Of a stretch of DNA of 64,000 nucleotides, positions 26,852-35,289 are shown piece after piece. The notes under the pieces are model-generated. The model saw only the letters and a program-made list of their open reading frames with translations, was not told the origin of the DNA and did no database searches. How positions within the stretch are numbered: position 1 is the first letter of the stretch; each line of letters begins with the position of its first letter. Position numbers and translations under genes: made by a program. This DNA comes from Polycladidibacter hongkongensis (GTDB taxonomy: Bacteria > Pseudomonadota > Alphaproteobacteria > Rhizobiales > Stappiaceae): assembly GCF_001561995.1 (NCBI RefSeq), contig NZ_LLWC01000024.1, forward strand, positions 124,001 to 188,000, read 5' to 3'.

Positions 26852-27976
26852 ATGCGTGGGCAAAAGGCTATGGGAGTTGGTGCCGCGGCATCGGTTGAAC
26901 GTCAAAGCGGCGCGATTGCAGGTGTGCAGGAAAGAACCGCTTACTCAGCGCGGCAAACGCGCCCTTTACGCCTATGGCTTTATTTTATCTGTTTCTTAAT
27001 TGGCTGCACCGTTGTCGTTGGCGGTGCCACGCGGCTAACCGATTCTGGGCTCTCGATTACCGAGTGGAAGCCAATTCACGGGGTAATCCCGCCGCTCTCG
27101 CTGGCTGAGTGGGAGGAGGAGTTCGCCAAATACAGACAGATTCCCCAGTATGAGCAGATTAACGCGGGTATGAGCTTGGCGCAGTTCCAGTTCATTTTTT
27201 GGTGGGAGTGGGCGCATCGCTTGCTTGGGCGTTTTATCGGCTTGGCGTTTTTTGTTCCCATGGTGGTGTTTTGGATGCGAGGACAGGTGCCGCAGTGGTT
27301 GAAACCACATTTGGTGGTGGCGCTGGGGCTCGGCGGGCTGCAGGGCGCCATTGGTTGGTGGATGGTGTCCTCCGGTCTTGTGGACCGGGTGGATGTGAGC
27401 CAGTATCGCCTCGCGGTGCATTTAAGCGTGGCCTGTGTACTGTTTGCCTATCTTTTTTCGTTGGCTCGAATGCTGGTCGTACCTGTGGTCACGCAGTTTA
27501 ACCGCGGTTTGGAGCGGGGGGCGCAGCTACTTATCCTTTTGGTTCTTATTCAGATTTTCCTCGGGGCACTGGTTGCCGGATTAAATGCGGGCATGGCTTA
27601 CAACACGTGGCCGCTGATGGACGGGGCGTTTTTGCCCGGCGGCATGTATCCGCTGTCGCCTTGGTGGCTTAATCATTTCGAGAATGTGAAACTGGTGCAG
27701 TTTCAGCATCGGATGATGGCCTACCTGTTGTTACTGCTGGCCGGACTTTATCTGTGGGTGGTGCAAAAGCACGTAAGCGCTGCTGAGGCTGGGTTGCGCC
27801 GGGTTGCTAGGCTGCTTGAGACGGCTTTGGTTGTGCAAATTGTGCTGGGCATAATGGCGCTGCTCAGCGTGGTGCGACTGGACTGGGCGCTGGCCCACCA
27901 AGGCTGTGCGCTGGTCGTCTTGGCAGTCACCTGCGAGTTATGGGTGCGCCAGCGTCGCGTTCAAGGTGACACGTGA
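26852..27976 (+). CDS. ctaA: Haem A synthase (CtaA/COX15)
   Basis: Oxidises the C8 methyl of haem O to a formyl group, making haem A for aa3-type oxidases. The 374-residue integral membrane protein has about eight helices in two four-helix repeats. Conserved His-bearing segments are visible: WEWAHRLLGR, AVHLSVA, QFQHRMMAY and WALAHQG. GGATRLTDSGLSITEWKP is the family signature after helix 1. ATG 26852 has GGGAG about nine bases upstream; the first 45 residues before helix 1 are polar and variable. It is divergent from the DUF2842 gene. Confidence 0.95.
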   Translation: MRGQKAMGVGAAASVERQSGAIAGVQERTAYSARQTRPLRLWLYFICFLIGCTVVVGGATRLTDSGLSITEWKPIHGVIPPLSLAEWEEEFAKYRQIPQYEQINAGMSLAQFQFIFWWEWAHRLLGRFIGLAFFVPMVVFWMRGQVPQWLKPHLVVALGLGGLQGAIGWWMVSSGLVDRVDVSQYRLAVHLSVACVLFAYLFSLARMLVVPVVTQFNRGLERGAQLLILLVLIQIFLGALVAGLNAGMAYNTWPLMDGAFLPGGMYPLSPWWLNHFENVKLVQFQHRMMAYLLLLLAGLYLWVVQKHVSAAEAGLRRVARLLETALVVQIVLGIMALLSVVRLDWALAHQGCALVVLAVTCELWVRQRRVQGDT

Positions 27977-28026
27977 AAGCGTTCGCGGTGATCGACCGTT
28001 TGGCGCGGCGTGTCGGGTCTTTGCGA

Positions 28027-28383
28027 TTATTCATCAGGGGGTTCCGCCCGGACTTCTTTAAGGTCTAAGCCTAGGAAGAAGGCAAGAGCAGAACGGATGA
28101 GCACAAAAACTGCAAGGGTTGTGAGGTTTTCCAGATCGTGTGCGAGGCCGGATTTGATAACATCGGAGACCACCATAAAATCGATTGCTAGGATGACCTG
28201 ACTGAGGAACTCCACTCTCATTTCTTGATAGGCTCTGGCGCAGCGGAGCCCGCGCATTCGGTGTAGCTCGAATCTGGTGTATTTTAAGAGAAACTTGACA
28301 ACCGTAATTGCTAGTATGGTGTAGCCAAAATAGTCGACTAAAACGGTTAGATACTCAAGAAATAGCGAGATCGGCGGTGCCAT
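28027..28383 (-). CDS. DUF1622 membrane protein
   Basis: A 118-residue protein with three hydrophobic helices (about 5-30, 55-78 and 85-110). The middle includes a RVEFLSQVILAIDFMVVSD run typical of DUF1622. ATG 28383 with GGAA upstream is preferred over an earlier in-frame ATG whose extension is polar. It is convergent with ctaA. DUF1622 members are uncharacterised. Confidence 0.78.
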   Translation of the reverse strand: MAPPISLFLEYLTVLVDYFGYTILAITVVKFLLKYTRFELHRMRGLRCARAYQEMRVEFLSQVILAIDFMVVSDVIKSGLAHDLENLTTLAVFVLIRSALAFFLGLDLKEVRAEPPDE

Positions 28384-28494
28384 GATTACGGAAGTTCCAG
28401 AATTTTCTAATCGTTTCTTGTTTGTTGAGGCTTGCGCACGTTGCCACTTGGGCAAGCGACAACGTGGATTGATATTCAGCGCGTTTTGCCAAGG

Positions 28495-29247
28495 TTAATC
28501 GGGCATATGTTCTTTCATGTATGCCATTGCTTGTTGCATGGCTTGCATCTTTACCTTGTTGCGCTCCATCATCTTTTTGTTGTGCTGTTTTACGGAGATG
28601 GTGTACGGGTTTTGCTGCAAAACTTTGGCCATGTGCAGCAGATTGATTGCGGATAGCTCTGCGTTTCGCCTTACATAGGGGGACATGGCTCCGCCCGCTT
28701 CAATGTAACTTGCCCCTGGGCCGGCATCCCCTACCCAATACAGGTCGGTGTTGGGAGGGGCTGTCACGCCGAAATGCAAAAGATTGGCAATGGTGTTTGC
28801 AACGCAGTCGTGGCTGCCGTCCTCATTGCCTGTGACAACACAGCCAACCACTGACCCGTAAAGTGGAAACTGGCCAGTTTCCTCGCACATCACGGTTTTT
28901 GTCGAGCCATCAAGCCTTTCGATCACACGTTGCATAACTGAGGAACGTACGCCCATCCAGATCGGCATTGCAGGGACGATTATGTTGCAGTGCTTGATTT
29001 TCTCAAGAATAACGGGCCACTCGTCGCCATCTCCTTCATCATTGGAGACGCCCGGTTTAATATTGTAGTCGACTACCCTGACAATTTCGCAATTGATGTT
29101 AGGCTCGTAGTGTTTCAAGCGATCAATAAGAAGATTGCAAAGTGCTTCGGTATTTGAAGTTTCTGGTCCCGACTTTAAAGTACAGTTAAGAAAGAGTGCA
29201 TTAAGTTCTCCTTCCTTTTTAAGATTGTGAAACAGGGAAATCGGCAT
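28495..29247 (-). CDS. Flavodoxin-fold NAD(P)H/FMN-dependent oxidoreductase
   Basis: A 250-residue cytosolic protein. The first strand and loop (LNALFLNCTLKSGPETSNTEAL) match the FMN-phosphate-binding region of the NADPH-dependent FMN reductase family. The segment IIVPAMPIWMGVRSSVMQRVIERLDG contains the P.W.G loop that cradles the flavin. The C-terminal 45 residues form a Met/Lys-rich helix. Substrate unknown; quinone or nitro-compound reduction is typical for the family. It is a monocistronic minus-strand gene. Confidence 0.85.
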   Translation of the reverse strand: MPISLFHNLKKEGELNALFLNCTLKSGPETSNTEALCNLLIDRLKHYEPNINCEIVRVVDYNIKPGVSNDEGDGDEWPVILEKIKHCNIIVPAMPIWMGVRSSVMQRVIERLDGSTKTVMCEETGQFPLYGSVVGCVVTGNEDGSHDCVANTIANLLHFGVTAPPNTDLYWVGDAGPGASYIEAGGAMSPYVRRNAELSAINLLHMAKVLQQNPYTISVKQHNKKMMERNKVKMQAMQQAMAYMKEHMPD

Positions 29248-29414
29248 TTAATCCTCCGTCGGGCTTGCCATTTGTCCTTGGTTGCCTGCACAGAGGTAGC
29301 TTGATTGTTTAAATATTGCGTGCTGTTAGTATATGTGTTTTTTGATTTTGCATAAATACTTTGTTGGGTAATGGTGGGGGTAATCTCAGCTTGCTTCTGC
29401 TCTAGATATTAAAA

Positions 29415-29432
29415 ACGGCGCTTGCGCACCGT
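29415..29432. terminator. Terminator after metY (bidirectional)
   Basis: Stem ACGGCGC/GCACCGT with a TTGC loop (one G-T pair), flanked by AAAAA and TTCTTTTTC. It lies about 38 bases beyond the minus-strand metY stop. Confidence 0.75.
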
Positions 29433-29469
29433 TCTTTTTCTTTTCTAGGAATTGGTCGTTGCGCTGGCT

Positions 29470-30759
29470 TTACACCGGCACTTTGGCCAGTGCTTGCTCC
29501 AGATCAGCGATGATATCTTTTGCATCTTCAATGCCGATGGAGAGGCGGATCACATCCGGGCCCGCGCCAGCGGCCGTTTTTTGCGCATCGGTGAGCTGGC
29601 GGTGGGTGGTTGAGGCGGGGTGGATAATCAGCGAACGGGTATCGCCGATATTGGCCAGATGCGAGAACAGCTCAACGGATTTGACCAGTTGCACGCCCGC
29701 GTCGTAGCCGCCTTTCACGCCAAAGGTAAAGACAGCGCCTGCGCCATTGGGGCAGTATTTCTGCTGCAAGGCATGGTAAGGGTCGGTCTCAAGGCCTGCG
29801 TAGGAAACCCACTCAACGGCTTCGTGATTTTGCAGGAATCTGGCCACGGCCAGAGCATTGTCGCAGTGGCGCTGCATGCGCAGGGCCAAAGTTTCGATGC
29901 CGTTGAGCAGATAGAAGGCATTTTGCGGCGAGATCGCCGGGCCCAGATCGCGCAGGCCAAGCACGCGGCAACAAATGGCAAAGGCCATGGTACCAAATGT
30001 GGTGCCGAGAACCATGTCATTGTATTCAGGGCGCGGCGTGGAGAGTAGCGGGAATTTGTCTGATGCCATCCAATCAAATGTGCCAGCGTCAACGATTGCA
30101 CCGCCCATGGAGTTGCCATGACCACCCATAAATTTGGTTAGGGAATGCAGCACAATGTCGGCGCCGTGCTGGATCGGTTGGCACAGATAAGGTGTGGCCA
30201 TGGTGTTGTCGACAATCAGCGGCACGCCTGCTGCCTTGGCCACTTTGCTGATGGCGGCGATATCCATAATGACGCCGCCCGGGTTGGCGAGGCTCTCGAT
30301 GAACACGCAGCGGGTGTTCTCGTCAATGGCATCAGCAAAGCTTTGCGGGTCGTTGGCCTCAGCCCACTTCACTTCCCAGCCGAAGCTTTTGAAGGAATGG
30401 TTCAGCTGGTTGATGGAGCCGCCGTACAAGCGCTTTGAAGCGACGATGTTGCAGCCCGGTTGCATGAGCGTATGAAAGGTGAGCAGCTGGCCCGAGTGTC
30501 CGGAGGCAACTGCAAGCGCTGCGGTGCCGCCTTCCAGCTTTGCGACGCGCTCTTCCAAGACCGCGGTGGTCGGGTTGGTGATGCGGGTATAGATGTTGCC
30601 GAAGGCTTGCAGGCCGAACAGGTTGGCAGCGTGATCGACATCTTCAAACACAAAGGCGGTGGTTTGATAGATCGGCGTGGAGCGGGCGCCGGTGGTCGGG
30701 TCTGGCTGTGCGCCGGCATGGATGGAAAGGGTGTTGAAGCCCGGTGTGGTTTCGCTCAT
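29470..30759 (-). CDS. metY: O-acetylhomoserine sulfhydrylase (aminocarboxypropyltransferase)
   Basis: PLP enzyme making homocysteine from O-acetylhomoserine and sulfide, for methionine synthesis. The 429-residue length fits MetY rather than the shorter MetZ or MetB. The PLP Lys lies in HSLTKFMGGHG, and IYTRITNPT and the SGHSG loop are typical. GAGAGG sits eight bases before ATG 30759. The next gene upstream on the same strand encodes a CoA-binding protein, a recurrent neighbour. I looked for a SAM-II riboswitch in the leader and did not find its core. Confidence 0.93.
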   Translation of the reverse strand: MSETTPGFNTLSIHAGAQPDPTTGARSTPIYQTTAFVFEDVDHAANLFGLQAFGNIYTRITNPTTAVLEERVAKLEGGTAALAVASGHSGQLLTFHTLMQPGCNIVASKRLYGGSINQLNHSFKSFGWEVKWAEANDPQSFADAIDENTRCVFIESLANPGGVIMDIAAISKVAKAAGVPLIVDNTMATPYLCQPIQHGADIVLHSLTKFMGGHGNSMGGAIVDAGTFDWMASDKFPLLSTPRPEYNDMVLGTTFGTMAFAICCRVLGLRDLGPAISPQNAFYLLNGIETLALRMQRHCDNALAVARFLQNHEAVEWVSYAGLETDPYHALQQKYCPNGAGAVFTFGVKGGYDAGVQLVKSVELFSHLANIGDTRSLIIHPASTTHRQLTDAQKTAAGAGPDVIRLSIGIEDAKDIIADLEQALAKVPV

Positions 30760-31060
30760 CTGGCGTGCCTCTCATACTTTTCTCTGGGAAGGGCTGCAGT
30801 TGCAGCTGGCGACACTATGACGCGAGCAGGGGGATTCTGGCAAGCAGGACAAAAGCATGGAGAGCAGGCATCGGCTGCCTCGCAAGGTTTGTTGCTACAA
30901 ATGTTTAGTTTGTCTCAAGTCCAATGGGGCTACGATCTGCGCAGCTCCGCCGGATAGAGGGAAGGATTTTTAGTTTTTTATAGAGAAAAAATCAGCGCAA
31001 CCTGCTGCCACAACGTGAAAGCGCCAAATGGCGGCAGGTTTTCAGTGGCGAGGTAAAGTG
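30760..31060. other. Intergenic leader of metY and 3' region of CoA-binding gene
   Basis: 301 bases. It holds the terminator of the CoA-binding gene at about 30999-31041 and otherwise no clear gene or riboswitch. Confidence 0.45.
30999..31041 (-). terminator. Terminator after CoA-binding protein gene
   Basis: Twelve-base arms AACCTGCTGCCA and TGGCGGCAGGTT (one G-T pair) around a roughly 19-base loop; on the minus strand a T-run follows a few bases later. Confidence 0.6.
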
Positions 31061-31480
31061 CTAACCGCCCAGCTCTATCTTAGGGCAGCGATCCATGATC
31101 ACTTCCAGCCCCTGTTCTGTGGCCTTGGCGGCGGCATTCTGGTTGATGACACCTAGTTGCATCCAAATAGTGCTTGGGGTGTTTTCAAGCGTCAAGGCCT
31201 CGTCAATGATCGCGGCGGCAGCTTCAGAATTGCGGAAGATATCAATCATATCGATCTTTGATGGTACGTCTGCAAGACTGGCATAGACCGGTTCTCCAAG
31301 CAACTCGCCGCCTGCAAGGCCGGGGTTGACCGGAAACACCTTGTAGCCATTGTCTTGTAAAAACCGCATGACTTTATAGCTTGGGCGCTCGGGCTTGTTG
31401 CTGGCCCCAACAAGGGCGATGGTGTTGACCTTGGCCAACACCTCTTGGGTGTAACCTTGCGGGTAGGGTTGGGTGCTCAT
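31061..31480 (-). CDS. CoA-binding domain protein
   Basis: A 139-residue Rossmann-fold protein of the succinyl-CoA-ligase CoA-binding type. Residues 20-30 (IALVGASNKPE) form the nucleotide loop, KVFPVNPG follows strand 2, and IDIFRN and WMQLGV are the other conserved turns. It lies upstream of metY on the same strand, separated by a terminator-like hairpin, and 35 bases after the enoyl-CoA hydratase-like gene. The specific function of this small family is not known. Confidence 0.87.
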   Translation of the reverse strand: MSTQPYPQGYTQEVLAKVNTIALVGASNKPERPSYKVMRFLQDNGYKVFPVNPGLAGGELLGEPVYASLADVPSKIDMIDIFRNSEAAAAIIDEALTLENTPSTIWMQLGVINQNAAAKATEQGLEVIMDRCPKIELGG

Positions 31481-31515
31481 GCCATTGCGTCCTTTTAAAT
31501 AGCTTAGGTGTGATA

Positions 31516-32337
31516 CTAGCTGTCAGTAGTCCAGACCGGTTCCCGCTTTTGCAAGAAGGCGTTGATCCCTTCTTCTGCATCGGTATCCAGCATATTGTGG
31601 GTCATGACCTCGCCTGTATAGGCGTAGGCCTGCGCCAATGGCATCTCCTGTTGTTTGTAGAAGGCTTCCTTGCCGATCTTTAGTGTCTTGGCCGACTTGG
31701 CAGCGATGGTTTCGGCATATTTCTGGACGATCTGTTCCAGATAATCGCGCGGGATAATGCGGTTGATTAAGCCAAAATCCTTTGCGGTAGAGGCGTCTAT
31801 GGCTTCACCGGTGAGTAGCATCTCCATAGCTTGCTTGCGGTTGGCTGCGCGGGAGAGGGCTACCATCGGCGTAGAGCAGAACAGGCCGATGTTGACACCC
31901 GGGGTGCAGAATGTGGCGGTATCAACGGCCAGAGCGAGGTCGCAACTGGCAACAAGTTGGCAACCGGCGGCGGTGGCAACACCGGTGACGACGGCGATGA
32001 CCGGTTTGGGCAGGGCGACGATTTGCTGCATCAGTTTTGCACATTGTGCGAAGGTTTCCGCATAGAACGCCTTGCCTCCATCGGCATTGGCGCGGGCAGC
32101 GGTGAGTTCTTTCAGGTCATGGCCTGCGCAAAACACTTTGCCTTCGGCGCCCAGCAGAATCACCTTTACATGTGGATCCGTGCCGGCAGCTTCAAGCTCG
32201 GCGGCGAGTGCTGTCATCATTTGCCTGGAGAGCGCGTTCATTTTCTCAGGTTGTTGCATGACGAGGCGCAGAACGCCGTTGTGCAACAGTTTGCCGATGA
32301 GCGGGCGATCTGCAGCGTCTTGAGGGGTGGCGGTCAT
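31516..32337 (-). CDS. Enoyl-CoA hydratase/isomerase family protein (ECHDC3-like)
   Basis: A 273-residue crotonase-fold protein. The CoA-binding CAGHDLKEL segment and oxyanion-hole region (GVATAAGCQLVASCDL) are present. The two glutamates used by true hydratases are replaced: Gln in GCQLVA, and no P-E in the TPGVNIGLFCSTP segment. This matches the ECHDC3-like branch whose reaction is unclear. ATG 32337 has AAAGGA eight bases upstream. It is divergent from a hot-dog thioesterase gene; a perfect inverted repeat lies between them. Confidence 0.87.
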   Translation of the reverse strand: MTATPQDAADRPLIGKLLHNGVLRLVMQQPEKMNALSRQMMTALAAELEAAGTDPHVKVILLGAEGKVFCAGHDLKELTAARANADGGKAFYAETFAQCAKLMQQIVALPKPVIAVVTGVATAAGCQLVASCDLALAVDTATFCTPGVNIGLFCSTPMVALSRAANRKQAMEMLLTGEAIDASTAKDFGLINRIIPRDYLEQIVQKYAETIAAKSAKTLKIGKEAFYKQQEMPLAQAYAYTGEVMTHNMLDTDAEEGINAFLQKREPVWTTDS

Positions 32338-32464
32338 GCATCAATCCTTTCGCGAAGGCAGGTAAAACGTGTTTGTTAGCGCCGTTTATAGCAGTAAACA
32401 AAGCGAAGAGAAGGGGGCGAGGCGTTTGTACCCGTGCGATTAACAGCTTGCAGTATGTCACCTT

Positions 32465-32483
32465 TTGCAAGGTTCTCTTGCAA
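32465..32483. promoter_or_regulatory. Candidate operator: inverted repeat between crotonase and thioesterase genes
   Basis: TTGCAAG-GTTCT-CTTGCAA, perfect 7-base arms with a 5-base spacer, in the 269-base divergent region. Size and symmetry suit a TetR- or GntR-type acyl-CoA-responsive repressor, but no such regulator is encoded nearby. Confidence 0.4.
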
Positions 32484-32606
32484 GTTCACCCAATTGCCTA
32501 GTGGTCTTTGTAGGTGTGTGTCTTGCAGGCTCTACTGATCGGGGTTCGCGCTGGGGCGAACACGGCTTGTGCGGGCGGGAGCTCAAAGCGAAGCGGGAGG
32601 GGAGCT

Positions 32607-33047
32607 ATGCAGCTAAAACTTGATGCAGGTCAGTTGGAGCGCTACCTGCAGGAGGTGTTTCCGCAGATCTATGGAAGAAACCCGATTTACCGGATCGAGG
32701 CGGTTGGCGCTGGCTATGCGCAGGTTTCGTTGACTGCAGGGCAGGAGCAGTTGCGGCCCGGTGGCACTGTATCTGGGCCCGCGTTGATGGCTCTTGCCGA
32801 TCTTGCGGCCTATGCGGTGATTCTGGCGCATGTGGGCAGGCAGGCATTGGCCGTTACGACAAGCCTGAATATAAATTTTATGCGCAAGGCGGAGGCAGGG
32901 CTGATAGACGGGAATTGCCGGTTGCTCAAGCTCGGGCGGCAGCTCGCGGTCGTCGACTGTATGTTAATCGAGCGCAGCAGCGGTCAACTTATCGCCCAGG
33001 CCAGCGCGACCTATGCTCTGCCACCCGTAGCAACAGCTGTGCCCTAG
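32607..33047 (+). CDS. PaaI-type hot-dog thioesterase
   Basis: A 146-residue hot-dog-fold acyl-CoA thioesterase. The central GPALMALADLAAYAVI helix carries the conserved Asp, and the following SLNINFMRKA strand is typical of PaaI/YdiI proteins. ATG 32607 has GGAG close upstream; an earlier in-frame ATG would add 31 residues without family sequence. It is divergent from the ECHDC3-like gene, suggesting a shared acyl-CoA context. Confidence 0.87.
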   Translation: MQLKLDAGQLERYLQEVFPQIYGRNPIYRIEAVGAGYAQVSLTAGQEQLRPGGTVSGPALMALADLAAYAVILAHVGRQALAVTTSLNINFMRKAEAGLIDGNCRLLKLGRQLAVVDCMLIERSSGQLIAQASATYALPPVATAVP

Positions 33048-33144
33048 CTGTATTGTTTGGAAAACTCTAGCAAAAATCATGGAGTGCGCCCGCTGCAAAA
33101 ACGCTTGTACATGAAAAGATAAAATTTTAATATATTTTTAACGT

Positions 33145-33669
33145 ATGTATCCGGCGTTTTTGGGCAGTGAGGGCGTTTTCGTGTTTTTCGAGTTGCGTAG
33201 AGTGGTCGGTCTAGGCCTGTTGTGGCCATTTCAGGCTGTTTCGTTTTTGCTTAGTGTTGCGTATCTGGCGTTTTTGGGTGTGAATGCCCTGCTCATTATT
33301 GTCGTGCCAGCCCTATGGGATTTGTATGTGGTGGAGGAGCCGCGCCTGATGGGGGCATTGCGGCGCACATCTTTTTATGAAGAGACAGCGTTTTGGGGGG
33401 CTCCTTTTCTGTTTCTTATTCTTGTGTTTTTTAACTTGCTGCTTGCTAACGCACTGCTGAATACGCACATTTATCGTGGTGCATGGCGGTTGTTTCGCCC
33501 CGTTCACTATGCGCCGCTTTCGTTGCGCAGTTATGGCATCGCGATCTTTGGTTTATGCTACTACGCTGCATGTTATGGGGCCGACTGGTTTCTCTATGAG
33601 TTCCAAGTGCAAGCCTTTATGCAGCAGGTTGCCTCCGTGCGGCAAACGCTGGTTGCTTTGGTTTCTTAA
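33145..33669 (+). CDS. Orphan membrane protein of unknown function
   Basis: A 174-residue protein with three or four hydrophobic helices (about 24-60, 84-108, 128-148). Aromatic residues are frequent and charge is low outside short loops. No domain recognised. The ATG at 33145 has no strong ribosome site; an AT-rich stretch precedes it. Isolated, between the thioesterase gene and rplM. Confidence 0.55.
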   Translation: MYPAFLGSEGVFVFFELRRVVGLGLLWPFQAVSFLLSVAYLAFLGVNALLIIVVPALWDLYVVEEPRLMGALRRTSFYEETAFWGAPFLFLILVFFNLLLANALLNTHIYRGAWRLFRPVHYAPLSLRSYGIAIFGLCYYAACYGADWFLYEFQVQAFMQQVASVRQTLVALVS

Positions 33670-34081
33670 GTTGCATGGTTGTCTAGGCGCTGCTTGAACA
33701 GGACATGGCTTGCGCAATGGGATTACAGCCAATTTCAAGGGCCGCTTGCTGTTTTGGAATCGCATGGGGCAGGGTATGCGTATGCGGTAGCCGTTGCGGG
33801 TTTTAGATATGCTAATGCATCGGGTACTGCCTCTCCGAGTTTTTAGAGAGATGGCGTGGAAAAGCGCAAAAAAACGCAGGAAAAATGTGGTATTATAATA
33901 CCTATTTGTTAAGGCGTTGAAATAATTAGATTTATTGAGGTGTTCTGAATTTTTTTGTACTTGACGTTGATCCTGCTTCCGCGTATCACCCATTGCCGAC
34001 GAGGGGCATCGTCGCAGCGGCTTGTCTGCTGGATGATGTTGCCTTGAACGAATTCAACTGTCCAATTAGCGGTACAGAATA
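33670..34081. other. Upstream region of rplM
   Basis: 412 bases with no credible gene. It contains a 14-base perfect palindrome GGTATTATAATACC at 33889-33902 and the rplM promoter and leader (33961-34081). Confidence 0.5.
33961..33989 (+). promoter_or_regulatory. Sigma-70 promoter of rplM-rpsI
   Basis: TTGACG (33961-33966), 17-base spacer, TATCAC (33984-33989). Start expected near 33996, giving an 86-base leader that begins with a stem-loop, CGACGA-GGGGCA-TCGTCG (33997-34014). Ribosomal-protein leaders often carry autoregulatory structure, so this hairpin may matter. Confidence 0.65.
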
Positions 34082-34546
34082 ATGAAAACTCACTCTACCA
34101 AAGTGGCAGAGGTCGAGAAAAAGTGGATCTTGATCGACGCAGAAGGCGTGGTTGTTGGCCGTTTGGCTGCATTCATTGCTAACCGTCTGCGCGGCAAGCA
34201 CAAGCCGACCTACACTCCACATATCGACGATGGCGACAACGTTATCGTTATTAATGCCGACAAGGTTGTTCTGACTGGCAAGAAGTACGAAAACAAAAAG
34301 TACTACTGGCACACCGGTCACCCAGGCGGTATCAAAGAGCGTACAGCTCGCGCTATCATTGAAGGCCGTTTCCCAGAGCGTGTTCTGGAAAAGGCTGTTC
34401 AGCGCATGATGCCAGGTGGGCCGCTGTCACGTCGTCAGCTGTCTAACCTGCGTGTTTACGCGAACGCAGATCATAAGCATGAAGCTCAGTCTCCAGAAGT
34501 GGTTGACGTGAAGAGCTTGAATGCCAAAAACGCACTGAGGGGTTAA
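34082..34546 (+). CDS. rplM: 50S ribosomal protein L13
   Basis: A 154-residue ribosomal protein needed early in 50S assembly. The N-terminal block ([17 protein letters not shown]) and the HPGG and [19 protein letters not shown] segments are characteristic. rpsI follows two bases after the stop, the universal L13-S9 order. ATG 34082 is fixed by homology though its ribosome site is weak, which may point to leader-based control. Confidence 0.98.
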   Translation: MKTHSTKVAEVEKKWILIDAEGVVVGRLAAFIANRLRGKHKPTYTPHIDDGDNVIVINADKVVLTGKKYENKKYYWHTGHPGGIKERTARAIIEGRFPERVLEKAVQRMMPGGPLSRRQLSNLRVYANADHKHEAQSPEVVDVKSLNAKNALRG

Positions 34547-34548
34547 TT

Positions 34549-35025
34549 ATGTCTGAGCTACAGTCCCTTGAGGATCTGGGCGAAGCTATCGCCCCAGCAG
34601 CAGAAGAAGCTCCTGTACATGTACAGAAACTGGATGCGCAAGGCCGTGCCTACGCAACCGGTAAGCGTAAAGATGCGATTGCCCGCGTCTGGATCAAACC
34701 AGGCACCGGCAAAATCACCATCAACAAGCGTGAGTACTCTGCTTACTTTGCACGCCCTGTGCTGCAGCTGATCATTCGTCAGCCAATCATGCTGACCGAG
34801 CGTGATGGCCAGTACGACATCACTGTCACCGTTACCGGTGGTGGTCTGTCCGGTCAGGCTGGCGCGGTTCGTCACGGCATTTCCAAAGCCCTGACCTACT
34901 ACGAGCCAGAGCTGCGCGGCGCGCTGAAAAAAGAAGGCTTCCTCACCCGCGACAGCCGTGTGGTTGAGCGTAAGAAGTACGGTAAGGCGAAAGCCCGTCG
35001 TTCCTTCCAGTTCTCCAAGCGTTAA
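34549..35025 (+). CDS. rpsI: 30S ribosomal protein S9
   Basis: A 158-residue S9 with an alphaproteobacterial N-terminal extension of about 30 acidic residues before the conserved core ([19 protein letters not shown]). The C-terminal tail ends in FQFSKR, which reaches the P-site tRNA. Cotranscribed with rplM and followed by a clear terminator. Confidence 0.98.
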   Translation: MSELQSLEDLGEAIAPAAEEAPVHVQKLDAQGRAYATGKRKDAIARVWIKPGTGKITINKREYSAYFARPVLQLIIRQPIMLTERDGQYDITVTVTGGGLSGQAGAVRHGISKALTYYEPELRGALKKEGFLTRDSRVVERKKYGKAKARRSFQFSKR

Positions 35026-35049
35026 TCTTCGCTTGCACAAAGCTTATGG

Positions 35050-35079
35050 AAAGGCCGCCCTTTGGGTGGCCTTTTTCTT
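35050..35079 (+). terminator. Terminator after rpsI
   Basis: AAAGGCCGCCC and GGGTGGCCTTT arms with a TTT loop (one G-T pair), followed by TTCTTT, 25 bases after the rpsI stop. Confidence 0.88.
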
Positions 35080-35262
35080 TGAGTAATACTCTAGTGGTTT
35101 CAGGAGTTGTGCGAACTGGGAGAACTAACGAGTGAGGCTGTTTAAATCTATTTGCAGTTGTATCTTGCTGGATGATGTATGGGATTTTTACGACCCAGCG
35201 CATTGCGATCTGTGTTTTGCACCAAAGTCATTGGTGAAGCGAGTAATTACACGACATTCGCT

Positions 35263-35286
35263 TGCCCCCGTTAGCGAATGGGGGCA
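35263..35286. terminator. Hairpin downstream of LysR gene
   Basis: TGCCCCC and GGGGGCA arms with a 10-base loop just past the stop of the minus-strand LysR gene; no strong T-tract, so termination is uncertain. Confidence 0.35.
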
Positions 35287-35289
35287 CCA

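Noticed and set aside
30760-30960. SAM-II riboswitch in the metY leader
   Set aside because: A GCGCTGATTT-like string occurs, but the second pairing strand and the GCTAAA core of the motif are absent.
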